Below, piece after piece: positions 17,051 to 27,240 of a stretch of DNA of 64,000 nt. Origin of the DNA: an uncultured Lachnospiraceae bacterium (lineage in GTDB: Bacteria > Bacillota > Clostridia > Lachnospirales > Lachnospiraceae); assembly GCA_910588655.1 (NCBI GenBank), contig CAJUPJ010000005.1:1-64000 (forward strand). Direction: 5' to 3'. A program made the position numbers and the translations under genes. The first letter of the stretch is position 1; every line of letters begins with the position of its first letter. The notes below the pieces were generated by a model. The model saw nothing but the letters and a program-made list of their open reading frames with translations. It did not search any database and was not told the DNA's origin.

Positions 17051-20000
17051 CTAATCAAAATCTGGAACTGGAATTAAATCATCTTCTTCAAATGCCTCAA
17101 ATGAAGCATCTTCAAGTTCTTCCGCAGTCCCTTCTGAAAATCCCGCAGACTCAAATGATTCACCATCCCCAAAGGCAAAATTGTCGTCACCCTCAATTAA
17201 TGGCTTGATTTCTGCATCGCCATCTTCTTCTATTTCTTCGCCAAGCTTAACTTCGTTACCCTCTTCATCAAGGACGGTAACATCAAGTGCAAGTGCCTGT
17301 AATTCTTTTAAAAGCACCTTGAATGACTCAGGTATTCCTGGTTCAGATATATTGTCACCTTTAATAATTGCCTCATATGTCTTAACACGCCCGATAACAT
17401 CATCAGACTTGACTGTAAGGATTTCCTGGAGTGTATATGCTGCCCCATAAGCTTCAAGCGCCCACACTTCCATTTCCCCGAAACGCTGGCCTCCGAACTG
17501 TGCTTTACCACCAAGAGGCTGCTGTGTTACAAGTGAGTAAGGGCCTGTAGAACGTGCATGTATCTTATCATCAACAAGGTGGTGGAGTTTAAGGTAATGC
17601 ATAAACCCTACAGTAACAGCACCGTCAAAGTATTCGCCTGTACGGCCGTCACGCAGTTCTACCTTTCCATCACGGTTAATCGGCACTCCTTCCCATTCCT
17701 TGCGGTAATCTTTATTTTCTATAAGGTAATCCATTACATCCTGCCCAAGTATACCTGAATATTTATCCTCAAAAGGAACAATATCCTTTAATCTCTTTAT
17801 TTCTTCTTCGTCCTGCTCTTCTTCTGCCTTTTCCAGTGCCTGCTTAAGCTCATCCTGGTTTAAAGGTGTATTTACATAATCATTGGCAACCTCAAGCGTA
17901 TCCATAATATCATTTTCGTTAGCGCCATCAAATACAGGAGTAGCTACATTAAAACCAAGCACTTTGGCAGCAAGACTTAAATGTATCTCAAGCACCTGCC
18001 CGATATTCATACGTGAAGGCACACCCAGCGGGTTAAGCACGATATCAAGCGGGCGGCCGTTTGGCAGGAATGGCATATCTTCAACAGGAAGCACCCTTGA
18101 AACTACACCCTTGTTACCGTGGCGTCCCGCCATCTTGTCACCAACCTGGATTTTACGCTTCTGCGCTATATAGATGCGGACTGTCTCATTAACACCTGGA
18201 GGAAGTTCATCCCCGTTTTCCCTTGTAAATACTTTGGCGTCAACAATTATGCCAAACTCACCATGTGGCACTTTTAAAGAAGTATCCCTTACTTCACGCG
18301 CCTTCTCACCAAAAATAGCACGCAGAAGCCTTTCTTCTGCTGTAAGCTCTGTTTCCCCTTTTGGTGTTACCTTTCCAACAAGGATATCCCCTGCACGCAC
18401 TTCTGCACCGATACGGATAATGCCCCTCTCATCAAGGTCTTTAAGTGCATCATCACCAACGCCAGGCACATCACGTGTTATCTCTTCTGCACCAAGCTTT
18501 GTATCCCTTGCTTCTGCCTCATATTCAGTAATATGGACAGATGTATATACATCTTCCTGCACAAGCCTTTCACTAAGCAGTACGGCATCCTCGTAGTTAT
18601 AACCTTCCCATGTCATAAAGCCTATAAGAGGGTTCTTTCCAAGTGCAATCTCGCCTCCACATGTAGACGGGCCATCTGCAATAACCTGTCCTGCTTTGAC
18701 TTCATCGCCCTTGTTTACTATTGGTTTCTGGTTCATGCTTGTTCCCTGGTTACTTCTCTGGAACTTATCAAGCTTATACCTGCGGCGTCCGCCAGTTGGT
18801 GTCTTTACTACAATTTCATTAGAAGCTGAACGCTCAACAATACCATCACCATCTGCAATCACACAGTTTCCTGAGTCAACAGCCGCCTTCATTTCCATAC
18901 CTGTACCAACTGCAGGTGCTTCTGTTACAAGAAGCGGGACTGCCTGGCGCTGCATGTTAGAACCCATAAGCGCACGGTTAGCATCATCATTTTCAAGGAA
19001 TGGTATCATAGCCGTAGCAACTGAAAATACCATTTTAGGTGATACGTCCATTAAGTCTATTTTGGACTTCTGGAACTCGGATGTTTCTTCACGGAAACGT
19101 CCAGATACATTATTCCTTACAAAATGCCCCTCTTCATCAAGTTCTTCATTCGCCTGTGCAACCACATACTTATCTTCTTCATCTGCTGACAGATATACAA
19201 CTTCATTAGTTACAACAGGGTTTGCCGGGTCAGTCTTATCAAGCTTGCGGTATGGTGCTTCTATAAAGCCATATTCATTAATACGCGCATATGATGCAAG
19301 CGAGTTAATAAGACCGATATTAGGGCCTTCAGGCGTCTCTACAGGACACATGCGCCCATAATGCGTATAATGTACATCCCTTACCTCAAAACCTGCCCTG
19401 TCCCTTGAAAGCCCGCCAGGCCCAAGTGCAGACAGACGCCTCTTGTGTGTAAGCTCACTAAGAGGGTTATTCTGGTCCATAAACTGTGAAAGCTGGGAAC
19501 TTCCAAAAAATTCCTTAACAGCAGCTGTTACAGGTTTAATATTAATAAGTGACTGTGCTGTAATCGTAGTAATATCCTGTGTGGACATCCTTTCACGCAC
19601 AACCCTTTCCATCCTTGAAAGCCCTATGCGGTACTGGTTCTGTAAAAGTTCGCCTACAGCACGTATACGGCGGTTGCCAAGGTGGTCTATATCATCATCA
19701 TTGCCAATGCCATACTCTATATGCATATTATAATTAATTGAGGCAAATATATCCTCTTTAGTTATATGCTTTGGCACAAGTTCTGAAATATTAAACTGTA
19801 TAAGTTCTTTTACTTCTTCCAGGTCTTCATTCTCATCAAGAATCTGTTTTAACAGAGGGTAATAAACCGCCTCTGTAATGCCCATGCCTTCCAGCTCTGC
19901 ATCTGGCAGGTATGCCTTTAAATCAACCATAAGGTTGGAAAGGACTTTTACAACTCTTTCTTCTGACTCAATCATTACATAAGGCACAGCAGCATTCTGC

Positions 20001-20962
20001 ATCTCTGTTGCAATCTCTTCTGTAACCACTGTCCCCTGCTCATAAATTTCACCAGTAAGCGGGTTTACAACATCCTCTGCAAGTTTACAGCCGGCAATAC
20101 GGTTCTTTAAATGCAGTTTTTTGTTAAACTTATACCTTCCAACTTTGGCAAGGTCATACCTCTTAGGGTCAAAAAACATGCCGTTGAGAAGGTTTTCTGC
20201 GCTGTCAACTGACAAAGGCTCTCCAGGACGCAGTTTCTTATATAATTCAAGAAGACCATCCTGGTAATTCTCTGTTGTATCTTTATCTATACTTGCTAAA
20301 ATCTTCGGTTCTTCACCAAACACTTCCTTAATCTGTTCGTTAGTGCCAAGACCAAGTGACCTTAAAAATACAGTAATAGGCACTTTCCTGTTCCTGTCTA
20401 CCCGGACATAAAACACATCGTTGGAGTCGGTTTCATATTCAAGCCATGCGCCACGGTTAGGTATTACTGTAGCAGAATACAGTTCCTTGCCAATCTTATC
20501 ATGGCTTATTGCAAAATAGATGCCCGGTGAACGTACTAACTGGCTGACAATAACACGTTCAGCTCCGTTAATTACAAATGTGCCTGTTGCAGTCATCAAA
20601 GGCAAATCCCCCATAAATATCTCATGCTCTTTGATTTCTTCTGTTTCTTTATTATGCAGCCTGACTTTAACTTTCAAAGGCGCAGCATATGTTGCATCCC
20701 TTTCCTTGCACTGGTCAATATCATACTTAATCTCATCCCTGCAAAGTTCAAAATCCACAAACTCAAGACTAAGATGGCCGCCAAAGTCAGAAATAGGGGA
20801 AATATCCCTGAAGACCTCCTTTAATCCTTCATCCAGAAACCACTGGTAAGAATTAGTCTGCACTTCAATGAGATTAGGCATATCAAGAACTTCACTCTGA
20901 TGGGCATAGCTCATCCTTAAACCATTACCTACTTTTACCGGACGTATTCTGTTCTTCTCCAT
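17051..20962 (-). CDS. rpoB: RNA polymerase beta subunit
   Basis: This is the second large subunit of RNA polymerase and the rifamycin target. The rifampicin pocket region reads SSQLSQFMDQNNPLSELTH then KRRLSALGPGGL, with the usual drug-sensitive residues. The KMAGRHGNKGVVS motif and QPLGGKAQFGGQRFGEMEV are intact. The ATG at 20962 is chosen because AAGGAG lies 11 nt upstream; the GTG at 20974 overlaps that site. The 1303-residue chain has an acidic C-terminal extension. rplJ-rplL, the usual upstream neighbours, are absent; instead 1.1 kb of repeat-rich non-coding DNA precedes it. Confidence 0.98.
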   Translation of the reverse strand: MEKNRIRPVKVGNGLRMSYAHQSEVLDMPNLIEVQTNSYQWFLDEGLKEVFRDISPISDFGGHLSLEFVDFELCRDEIKYDIDQCKERDATYAAPLKVKVRLHNKETEEIKEHEIFMGDLPLMTATGTFVINGAERVIVSQLVRSPGIYFAISHDKIGKELYSATVIPNRGAWLEYETDSNDVFYVRVDRNRKVPITVFLRSLGLGTNEQIKEVFGEEPKILASIDKDTTENYQDGLLELYKKLRPGEPLSVDSAENLLNGMFFDPKRYDLAKVGRYKFNKKLHLKNRIAGCKLAEDVVNPLTGEIYEQGTVVTEEIATEMQNAAVPYVMIESEERVVKVLSNLMVDLKAYLPDAELEGMGITEAVYYPLLKQILDENEDLEEVKELIQFNISELVPKHITKEDIFASINYNMHIEYGIGNDDDIDHLGNRRIRAVGELLQNQYRIGLSRMERVVRERMSTQDITTITAQSLINIKPVTAAVKEFFGSSQLSQFMDQNNPLSELTHKRRLSALGPGGLSRDRAGFEVRDVHYTHYGRMCPVETPEGPNIGLINSLASYARINEYGFIEAPYRKLDKTDPANPVVTNEVVYLSADEEDKYVVAQANEELDEEGHFVRNNVSGRFREETSEFQKSKIDLMDVSPKMVFSVATAMIPFLENDDANRALMGSNMQRQAVPLLVTEAPAVGTGMEMKAAVDSGNCVIADGDGIVERSASNEIVVKTPTGGRRRYKLDKFQRSNQGTSMNQKPIVNKGDEVKAGQVIADGPSTCGGEIALGKNPLIGFMTWEGYNYEDAVLLSERLVQEDVYTSVHITEYEAEARDTKLGAEEITRDVPGVGDDALKDLDERGIIRIGAEVRAGDILVGKVTPKGETELTAEERLLRAIFGEKAREVRDTSLKVPHGEFGIIVDAKVFTRENGDELPPGVNETVRIYIAQKRKIQVGDKMAGRHGNKGVVSRVLPVEDMPFLPNGRPLDIVLNPLGVPSRMNIGQVLEIHLSLAAKVLGFNVATPVFDGANENDIMDTLEVANDYVNTPLNQDELKQALEKAEEEQDEEEIKRLKDIVPFEDKYSGILGQDVMDYLIENKDYRKEWEGVPINRDGKVELRDGRTGEYFDGAVTVGFMHYLKLHHLVDDKIHARSTGPYSLVTQQPLGGKAQFGGQRFGEMEVWALEAYGAAYTLQEILTVKSDDVIGRVKTYEAIIKGDNISEPGIPESFKVLLKELQALALDVTVLDEEGNEVKLGEEIEEDGDAEIKPLIEGDDNFAFGDGESFESAGFSEGTAEELEDASFEAFEEDDLIPVPDFD

Positions 20963-21401
20963 ACGATGTTCCACTCCTTAATTTTTAGAGGATTTTGTGG
21001 CATTAAAGCTGCCATGCAGCCATATACATGCCTACGCCCACACAAAGCAACGCCAAAACATGCCAGGGGCTACACCAGATATAAGATAAATCCTGCTGCC
21101 TGTACATACTAACAATATATGCTATGCCTGTAAAAACCAGGCAGAATGGCACTATAACCAAAAACGTACAATAACCAGAAACTATCTTATATCCGGCATA
21201 TTAAAATAAAAAGGCTTTTCAATTAAAATAAATTATGTTATAATAATCCAGATTTAATTTATTGTATAGTCAGCCACAATAGTGCATTTTTCATATTATC
21301 ATTAAAATATTTTTCTGTCAAGCTTTTAACAAAATCTTTTCAAGCCAGTTTAAAATGATTGGCAGATATAAATTCTGCGTTGGGGGACGGACGGTTTCCC
21401 A
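20963..21401. other. Non-coding upstream region of rpoB
   Basis: I see no gene. It contains a small GCCTG/CAGGC hairpin near 21132-21150 and AT-rich stretches around 21220-21260 that could include the rpoB promoter. No clear -35/-10 pair was found, and no rplL or L10-leader sequence. Confidence 0.5.
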
Positions 21402-21632
21402 TGCCAGAACCAGAACATTCCGTACAAAGGATACGCTTCCGCTGCGCCAATATAACATAATGTCATTTAGTTAAGAAAGTATATTTAAAAATTACATTGC
21501 TGGGTACGCTGGCAAATCCACACTTTGGTAATTTATAAAAACATTTAAACTCTGGACTAAATGACATTGTGTTATATTAAGCCTGGCAGCAGAAGCGTGT
21601 ACCCCTGTAAAGAATATTACTGGTATCTGGCA
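21402..21632. repeat. 231-bp long inverted-repeat element
   Basis: About 75 bp at the left (from TGCCAGAACCAGAAC) pairs with the right end (reverse complement TGCCAGATACCAGTA). The inner parts are nearly perfect (AATATAACATAATGTCATTT against AATATAACACAATGTCATTT). About 80 bp separates the arms. There is no ORF. It is MITE-like or a giant hairpin. Confidence 0.7.
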
Positions 21633-21661
21633 CGTGAAACCTGACATTATAAAACATTGGA

Positions 21662-21691
21662 CAGCAGAATAAAATAAACGAAATTTATTCT
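21662..21691. repeat. Perfect 10-bp hairpin
   Basis: GCAGAATAAA and TTTATTCTGC are separated by 10 nt. It is one of several dyads filling the rpoB-GH3 gap. The next is TAGCAGG/CCTGCTA at 21780-21802. Confidence 0.6.
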
Positions 21692-21864
21692 GCATACGGT
21701 TTTATTCTGCGTACAGTTTATTGTATAGAAATTTATAAAACGGGCGCGTTGCCGTATAACTTTGCTGTAATTTAAATACTTAGCAGGTGTGGAAGTCCTG
21801 CTAAATCAATACTCCACTAGTGCTGTATGGCAAGCCAGGCTGTTCTGGATTATGCCAGTATACA

Positions 21865-22009
21865 GGTATGCAGAGCCAGAATTATTCCATAAAAGGCGCA
21901 CTTTAGCACCGCTGGCGCTTAGAGCCCGTTTTTTGGGCTGTTATGCGCCACTGCGTGGGCTAACGTAGCGGGAGCGTGCCCTTTTATGGAATTTCTGGCT
22001 CTGCATACC
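21865..22009. repeat. 145-bp inverted-repeat element related to 21402
   Basis: Imperfect terminal repeats of 37 and 34 bp (21865-21901 and 21976-22009; shared GGTATGCAGAGCCAGAA) flank a core with an AGCCC/GGGCT hairpin and T-rich loop near 21923-21939. The outer sequence matches the elements at 7448 and 21402. It ends 58 nt before the GH3 start codon, so it may affect GH3 expression. Confidence 0.7.
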
Positions 22010-22067
22010 GTACCCCCTGCCATCCAGCACATCCAACATATGTAATTTCAAGAAAGGAATTTTTATT

Positions 22068-24380
22068 ATGGGAACTTTAAATATTGAAGAAATTTTATAC
22101 CAGATGATTATTGAAGAAAAGGCATCTTTATGTTCAGGTGCAGATTTCTGGCATACTGAAGCAGTTGAAAGGCTCGGGCTTCCTGCTGCCATGGTATCAG
22201 ATGGTCCTCACGGCTTACGCAAACAAGATGAAACTGCTGACCACCTTGGTGCCCAGGAAAGCATAAAAGCAGTATGTTTCCCTACTGCTTCTGCTATGGC
22301 ATGCTCATTTGACAGGGAACTTATTTACAATGTTGGTTCTGCCCTTGGTGAAGAATGCCAGGCAGAAAATGTAAATGTACTTTTAGGGCCTGGCATAAAT
22401 ATGAAACGTTCCCCTCTCTGTGGACGTAACTTTGAATATTATTCAGAAGACCCTTACCTTGCAGGTGAACTTGGTGCAGCATTTGTTAATGGCGTACAAA
22501 GCCAGGGTGCAGGCACAAGCCTGAAACACTTCGCTGCCAACAACCAGGAATGGCGCAGGATGAGCATAAGTTCAGAAATGGACGAAAGGACTTTAAGGGA
22601 AATATACCTGGCAGCATTTGAAAAAACTGTTAAAAAAGCACAGCCTTGGACTGTTATGTGCAGTTACAACAAGATTAATGGCACTTACTCATGTGAAAAT
22701 GACTGGCTTCTTAATAAAGTCCTGCGTGATGAATGGGGATTTGAAGGTCTTGTAATGACAGACTGGGGTGCTATGAATGACCGTATAGAGGCACTTAAAG
22801 CAGGGCTTGACCTTGAAATGCCTTCAAGCCACGGTGAAACAGACAAGCTAATTGTGGCTGCTGTTAAAGACGGTTCACTTCCAATGGAAGTGCTTGACAA
22901 AGCTGTAAGAAGGGTTCTTGAATTAGTTGATAAATCCATAACTAATAAAAGACAGGTATCATATAATAAAGAAGAACACCATGCCCTTGTTAAAAACACA
23001 GCCGTAAACTCTGCTGTACTTCTTAAAAACAATGGTGTTCTTCCTTTATCTGGCAATGAAAACATTGCCATTATAGGACAGTTTGCAGATATCCCAAGAA
23101 TACAGGGAGGCGGTTCAAGCCATATTAACTGTTTCAAGACAGAAAGTGCCCTTGAAGCACTGGCAAGGACAGATAACTGCAAATATACCTATTCACAGGG
23201 CTATGTTACAGATAAAGATGAAACTGATAGGGCACTTTTAGAAGAAGCAGTACAAAAAGCAGCGGCAGCGGATGTTGCTGTAATATTTGCAGGGCTTCCT
23301 GACTCATTTGAAAGTGAAGGCTTTGACCGCACCCACCTTAACATGCCAGAATGCCAGAACCATCTTATTGAAGAAATATACAAAGTACAGAAAAATATTG
23401 TTATTGTATTACACAATGGTTCACCAGTTGTTATGCCTTGGCTTTGCAAAGCAAATGCAGTCCTTGAAATGTACCTGGCAGGACAGGCAAGCGGGGCAGC
23501 AGCAGTTGATTTATTATTTGGCAGGGCAAACCCTTCTGGAAAACTTGCAGAAACATTCCCTCTGCGCCTTGAAGACAACCCTTCATACCTTGACTTCCCA
23601 GGAAGCAGGGACAAAGTACACTACAGCGAAGGGATATTTATTGGCTACAGGTATTATGACAAAAGAAACATGGATGTGCTGTTCCCATTTGGATATGGTT
23701 TAAGCTATACAACTTTCAGGTATAGCAATGTACAGTTAGAAATTAATGGTGTTAATACAAATACCTGCCCTTCTGGTGTACTGGAAATGCAGGATACAGA
23801 CCAGTTAAAAGTCTATGTTGATATTACAAACACAGGCAGCATGGCAGGTGCTGAAATTGTACAATTATATGTAAAGAACTTTATTGGTCTTGAAAACAGG
23901 CCTGAAAAGGAATTAAAAAATTTTGCGAAAGTATTTTTAGAGCCAGGGGAAACAAAAACTGTCTGTATGGAACTGGATTTCCGCTCATTCGCATATTTTA
24001 ATGAAACATTAAAAGACTGGTTTGCTGAAAGCGGGACATATGGAATACTTATTGGTGCATCCTCACGTGATATAAAGTGCTCTGCTGAAATCAAAATCAC
24101 AGCATCTAAGAAAATACCATTCCATGCATGTGACACAACTACCTGCAAAGATGTAGAACTTTTTGCAGATAATGCAAAACCACTTGATGAAATGCTTCTT
24201 AAGAGCAGGCAGGATAAAGATAAAAACGGGAATGAAGCTGATAATGAAAAAGCGCTTAGGGAAATGAAAACAGCATTTGAGGAAACGCCATTACATTCCA
24301 TACTGTCATTTAGCAGCAGTGGATTAAAATATGAAGATATACAGGAAACCCTTAAAAAGTTAAACAATACAGTAAGTTAA
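22068..24380 (+). CDS. Glycoside hydrolase family 3, beta-glucosidase type
   Basis: This is a cytosolic retaining beta-glycosidase that probably removes terminal beta-linked sugars from imported oligosaccharides. The GH3 N-domain carries KH at 153-154 (LKHFAANNQ) and the nucleophile D232 in LVMTDWGAMND. The C-domain carries a likely acid/base E417 in SEGFDR. A fibronectin-III-like domain closes the fold (about 590-670, LKVYVDITNTG and RPEKELKNFAKV). A Lys/Glu-rich tail (about 705-770) extends beyond the usual end. There is no signal peptide. GAAAGGA precedes the start. Natural specificity cannot be set from sequence. Confidence 0.92.
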   Translation: MGTLNIEEILYQMIIEEKASLCSGADFWHTEAVERLGLPAAMVSDGPHGLRKQDETADHLGAQESIKAVCFPTASAMACSFDRELIYNVGSALGEECQAENVNVLLGPGINMKRSPLCGRNFEYYSEDPYLAGELGAAFVNGVQSQGAGTSLKHFAANNQEWRRMSISSEMDERTLREIYLAAFEKTVKKAQPWTVMCSYNKINGTYSCENDWLLNKVLRDEWGFEGLVMTDWGAMNDRIEALKAGLDLEMPSSHGETDKLIVAAVKDGSLPMEVLDKAVRRVLELVDKSITNKRQVSYNKEEHHALVKNTAVNSAVLLKNNGVLPLSGNENIAIIGQFADIPRIQGGGSSHINCFKTESALEALARTDNCKYTYSQGYVTDKDETDRALLEEAVQKAAAADVAVIFAGLPDSFESEGFDRTHLNMPECQNHLIEEIYKVQKNIVIVLHNGSPVVMPWLCKANAVLEMYLAGQASGAAAVDLLFGRANPSGKLAETFPLRLEDNPSYLDFPGSRDKVHYSEGIFIGYRYYDKRNMDVLFPFGYGLSYTTFRYSNVQLEINGVNTNTCPSGVLEMQDTDQLKVYVDITNTGSMAGAEIVQLYVKNFIGLENRPEKELKNFAKVFLEPGETKTVCMELDFRSFAYFNETLKDWFAESGTYGILIGASSRDIKCSAEIKITASKKIPFHACDTTTCKDVELFADNAKPLDEMLLKSRQDKDKNGNEADNEKALREMKTAFEETPLHSILSFSSSGLKYEDIQETLKKLNNTVS

Positions 24381-24495
24381 AGCTAATTATATGTATGCCA
24401 TATTTGTGTCACATTTTTATTTAGCCTTATCTATTGACTTTTCTTCTAAATAATCTTAAAATTAATTTGCAACGTCAATATAAGTTAATTCATCC

Positions 24496-24530
24496 AAAAA
24501 TCCCAGGGGAATGCCCTCCCCGGGATTTTT
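24496..24530. terminator. Convergent terminator
   Basis: AAAAATCCC and GGGATTTTT arms enclose an inner GGGGA/TCCCC pairing. A and T runs on both sides fit bidirectional use between GH3 (+) and the kinase gene (-). Confidence 0.88.
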
Positions 24531-24537
24531 TCTGCTT

Positions 24538-27240
24538 TTATAAATATCTTCCTTTTTCTTTTTTCATAAACAGAAGCCCAAATGCACCAGTGCCACAATT
24601 ACTGCTGATAGCCGCTGATGCCTGCTGTTCTATTATTTTATCAAACTTCTGGTATTTCTTGATTTCATTAATTATTTTCTGCTTCATCTTATAACTAAAA
24701 CCTGCATATGTAAAAAACAGCACCCTTGTATCAATATTCCTTCTGCCCTTTAACTGTTTACGTATATATTTTAAATATGCATGTTCCTGTGTGCCTGGAT
24801 ATACACTGCTGCAGACAATCTGGCTTCCTTTCATGGACAATACAGGATGGAGCATAAATAAATCACATATATCTTTAATATTTTTATCCATCCTTCCTGA
24901 CTTATATAAATTGTCTGTATTTGCAACTATAAAGCTGGTAGAAATACTGCTTTTTATATTGTTTATCTTATCAATTATTTCCTGGAAATGCCTGCCTTCC
25001 TGTACCATTGATGCAGCATACATTACAAGAATACCCATTCCGCTTGAAAGGTGTGCTGAATTAATTACATGGACATTGTCAAACCCGTTTGCAGCCTGTA
25101 CAGCATTATTATAGCCATCACCTGCATTTTTTGCCATGCTTATATGTATTACCTGCTGTGCCCCTCCAAGTGCATCTGCAAAAAACGTTTCGTATTCTTC
25201 GGCTGACGGAGGCAGTGAATATGCTTTTTTCTTCTCCTTATCAATATATTCTATAAGGTTATCTGCTGAAATTTCACATACATCATTAAACCGTCCTTCT
25301 TCTGTCTGTACGTAATAATATATACATAAAATCCCAAAACGCACCAGAAAGTCTTCTGGTATATCACATACACTTTCTGTTGTTATACATACAGCCTTTT
25401 TATTGTGCACATAAACCATCTGCAAATCTGGCCCATCTGTTTTTCCATCTTTATCTGTGGCTGAAACCTCTACAATTTCTTCTGGCAGGAACTTTAAAAG
25501 CATGGCTTCAAACAACGCACCATTTACAGGCTTAACCAGGTACCCCTCAAAACCATTTGCATTATAAAATGCTTCTGCATCTGTAAATGCATTGGCAGTC
25601 ATTGCAATAACAGGCGTTTCCTTACACAGCCCGTTTTCCTGGAGACGCAGTTTCTTAAGGGTTTCAATGCCATCCAGTTTTGGCATCATATGGTCCATAA
25701 ATATAGCATGGTAATATTTCTTTCTTGTCATATCAAGACATTCCTGCCCGTCTGAGGCTGTTTCGACCTGGACTTTTGTAGCACGCAGAAGCTTTACTGC
25801 AACCATAAGGTTCATCTCATTATCATCTACAACCAGCACCCTTGCCTCTGGCGCTTCAAAGCTCTGTTTATATTCCTTCCTGTCATGGAAACTGCCTTTC
25901 ATAATGTCCTTAACCGGCCCTATAGGTGATTTGTCCACTATTTCCTGTTCAAGCACAAGCGTAAATGTAGTACCACGCTGGTACACACTGTCCACCTGTA
26001 TCTCACCGCCCATAAGCCCTGCAAGCTGGTGCGAAATTGCAAGTCCGAGCCCTGTACCTTCTATAGCACCATTTTTCTTTTCATCTACACGTTTAAAAGA
26101 CATAAATAAATACTTTATATCTTCTTTCCGTATTCCAATACCTGTATCTGAAACCGATATTACCAGGTTCACATGCTCTTTATCAACCTGCTGGCACTTT
26201 GCCTGTAATGTAACAGAACCTTTATGCGTATATTTAATAGCATTAGTAAGCATATTTGTAAGTATCTGCTTTATCCTTATATCATCACCATATAACATAG
26301 ATGGTATGTCAGGAGAAACATCAAGCTTAAACTCAAGCTTTTTATCATAAGCACGCACCCAGTTAATATTTACAAGTTCACTAAGCAGCGCACCCGTTTC
26401 GTACTGCCTTTTTACAATTTCCATTTTGCCTGATTCAATTTTAGATAAATCAAGTATATCATTAATAAGTGATAATAACATTTTACTTGCACGCTGTATA
26501 TTCACACAGTTTTCCGCAACCTCATCATTAATATTATCACGCAGGTTCATTTCATTAAGACCTATAATAGTATTAATAGGCGTCCTTATTTCATGGCTCA
26601 TATTGGCAAGAAAACGGCTTTTAGTCTTGTTTGCTTCTTCAAGTTCAATCTGCTGTTTTCTGCTCGCTTCCTGTTCCCTGTTATAAATCCATCTCTGGAA
26701 CTTGACAAGCGTGCCAAGTGCCAGAGAAACAAGCATAAAACATACAAATGTATGTATATATATATCTTTACTGGCAGCAATCCCTTCCACATATACTTTA
26801 TTATAATAAGTAAACAGGTAACAGGCTGTAAAACTTGCAACAGATAATACTAATGTAATAATGAAGGCAGCGCCCTTTAACATAAGGTAAACATACAAAA
26901 GCCCAAGTATAAACAAACCACTCAGCCCGCCATCAACACCCCCGCTTGTTAAAAACAGCATTGGAAATATAACAAGATTAATAAGGAGTGAACTAGCAAC
27001 TGCACAAAAATTAATATAACCTGTCTTCCTGGCAACTGTTCCAAACAGCGCAAATACAACAGGAAAAAGGCACATAGCTATAATGCTGTAAACTTCTGCA
27101 TTTGTAATAAATGCAATAACAATTCCAATTATGCTGGCAAATGTCCCAAGACCAGTTATAAGATAAAAAAGCCGCCTGTCCAGTTCATAATTGCTGTCAT
27201 ACAGATAATCTTTTACTATTCTGGCTAACCTTTTAGGCAT
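24538..27240 (-). CDS. Hybrid sensor histidine kinase with receiver and C-terminal DegV lipid-binding domain
   Basis: This is a membrane kinase with an unusual ending. Six or so membrane helices (about 25-180) have no large external loop. HisKA carries H216 (MSHEIRTPIN). HATPase has TNAIKYTH and GTGLGLAIS. A receiver (about 465-580) carries D516 (FMDHMMP) and K570. From about 615 to 897 the chain is a DegV/EDD domain: CITTESVCDIPEDF, SLPPSAEEYETFF, SMAKNAGDGY, SAHLSSGMG, ANTDNLYKSGRM and CGTGAFGLLF follow the order of fatty-acid-binding DegV proteins. The inference is that a bound acyl chain modulates signalling. It overlaps the upstream kinase gene by 8 bp, so the two are co-translated. Confidence 0.9.
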   Translation of the reverse strand: MPKRLARIVKDYLYDSNYELDRRLFYLITGLGTFASIIGIVIAFITNAEVYSIIAMCLFPVVFALFGTVARKTGYINFCAVASSLLINLVIFPMLFLTSGGVDGGLSGLFILGLLYVYLMLKGAAFIITLVLSVASFTACYLFTYYNKVYVEGIAASKDIYIHTFVCFMLVSLALGTLVKFQRWIYNREQEASRKQQIELEEANKTKSRFLANMSHEIRTPINTIIGLNEMNLRDNINDEVAENCVNIQRASKMLLSLINDILDLSKIESGKMEIVKRQYETGALLSELVNINWVRAYDKKLEFKLDVSPDIPSMLYGDDIRIKQILTNMLTNAIKYTHKGSVTLQAKCQQVDKEHVNLVISVSDTGIGIRKEDIKYLFMSFKRVDEKKNGAIEGTGLGLAISHQLAGLMGGEIQVDSVYQRGTTFTLVLEQEIVDKSPIGPVKDIMKGSFHDRKEYKQSFEAPEARVLVVDDNEMNLMVAVKLLRATKVQVETASDGQECLDMTRKKYYHAIFMDHMMPKLDGIETLKKLRLQENGLCKETPVIAMTANAFTDAEAFYNANGFEGYLVKPVNGALFEAMLLKFLPEEIVEVSATDKDGKTDGPDLQMVYVHNKKAVCITTESVCDIPEDFLVRFGILCIYYYVQTEEGRFNDVCEISADNLIEYIDKEKKKAYSLPPSAEEYETFFADALGGAQQVIHISMAKNAGDGYNNAVQAANGFDNVHVINSAHLSSGMGILVMYAASMVQEGRHFQEIIDKINNIKSSISTSFIVANTDNLYKSGRMDKNIKDICDLFMLHPVLSMKGSQIVCSSVYPGTQEHAYLKYIRKQLKGRRNIDTRVLFFTYAGFSYKMKQKIINEIKKYQKFDKIIEQQASAAISSNCGTGAFGLLFMKKEKGRYL

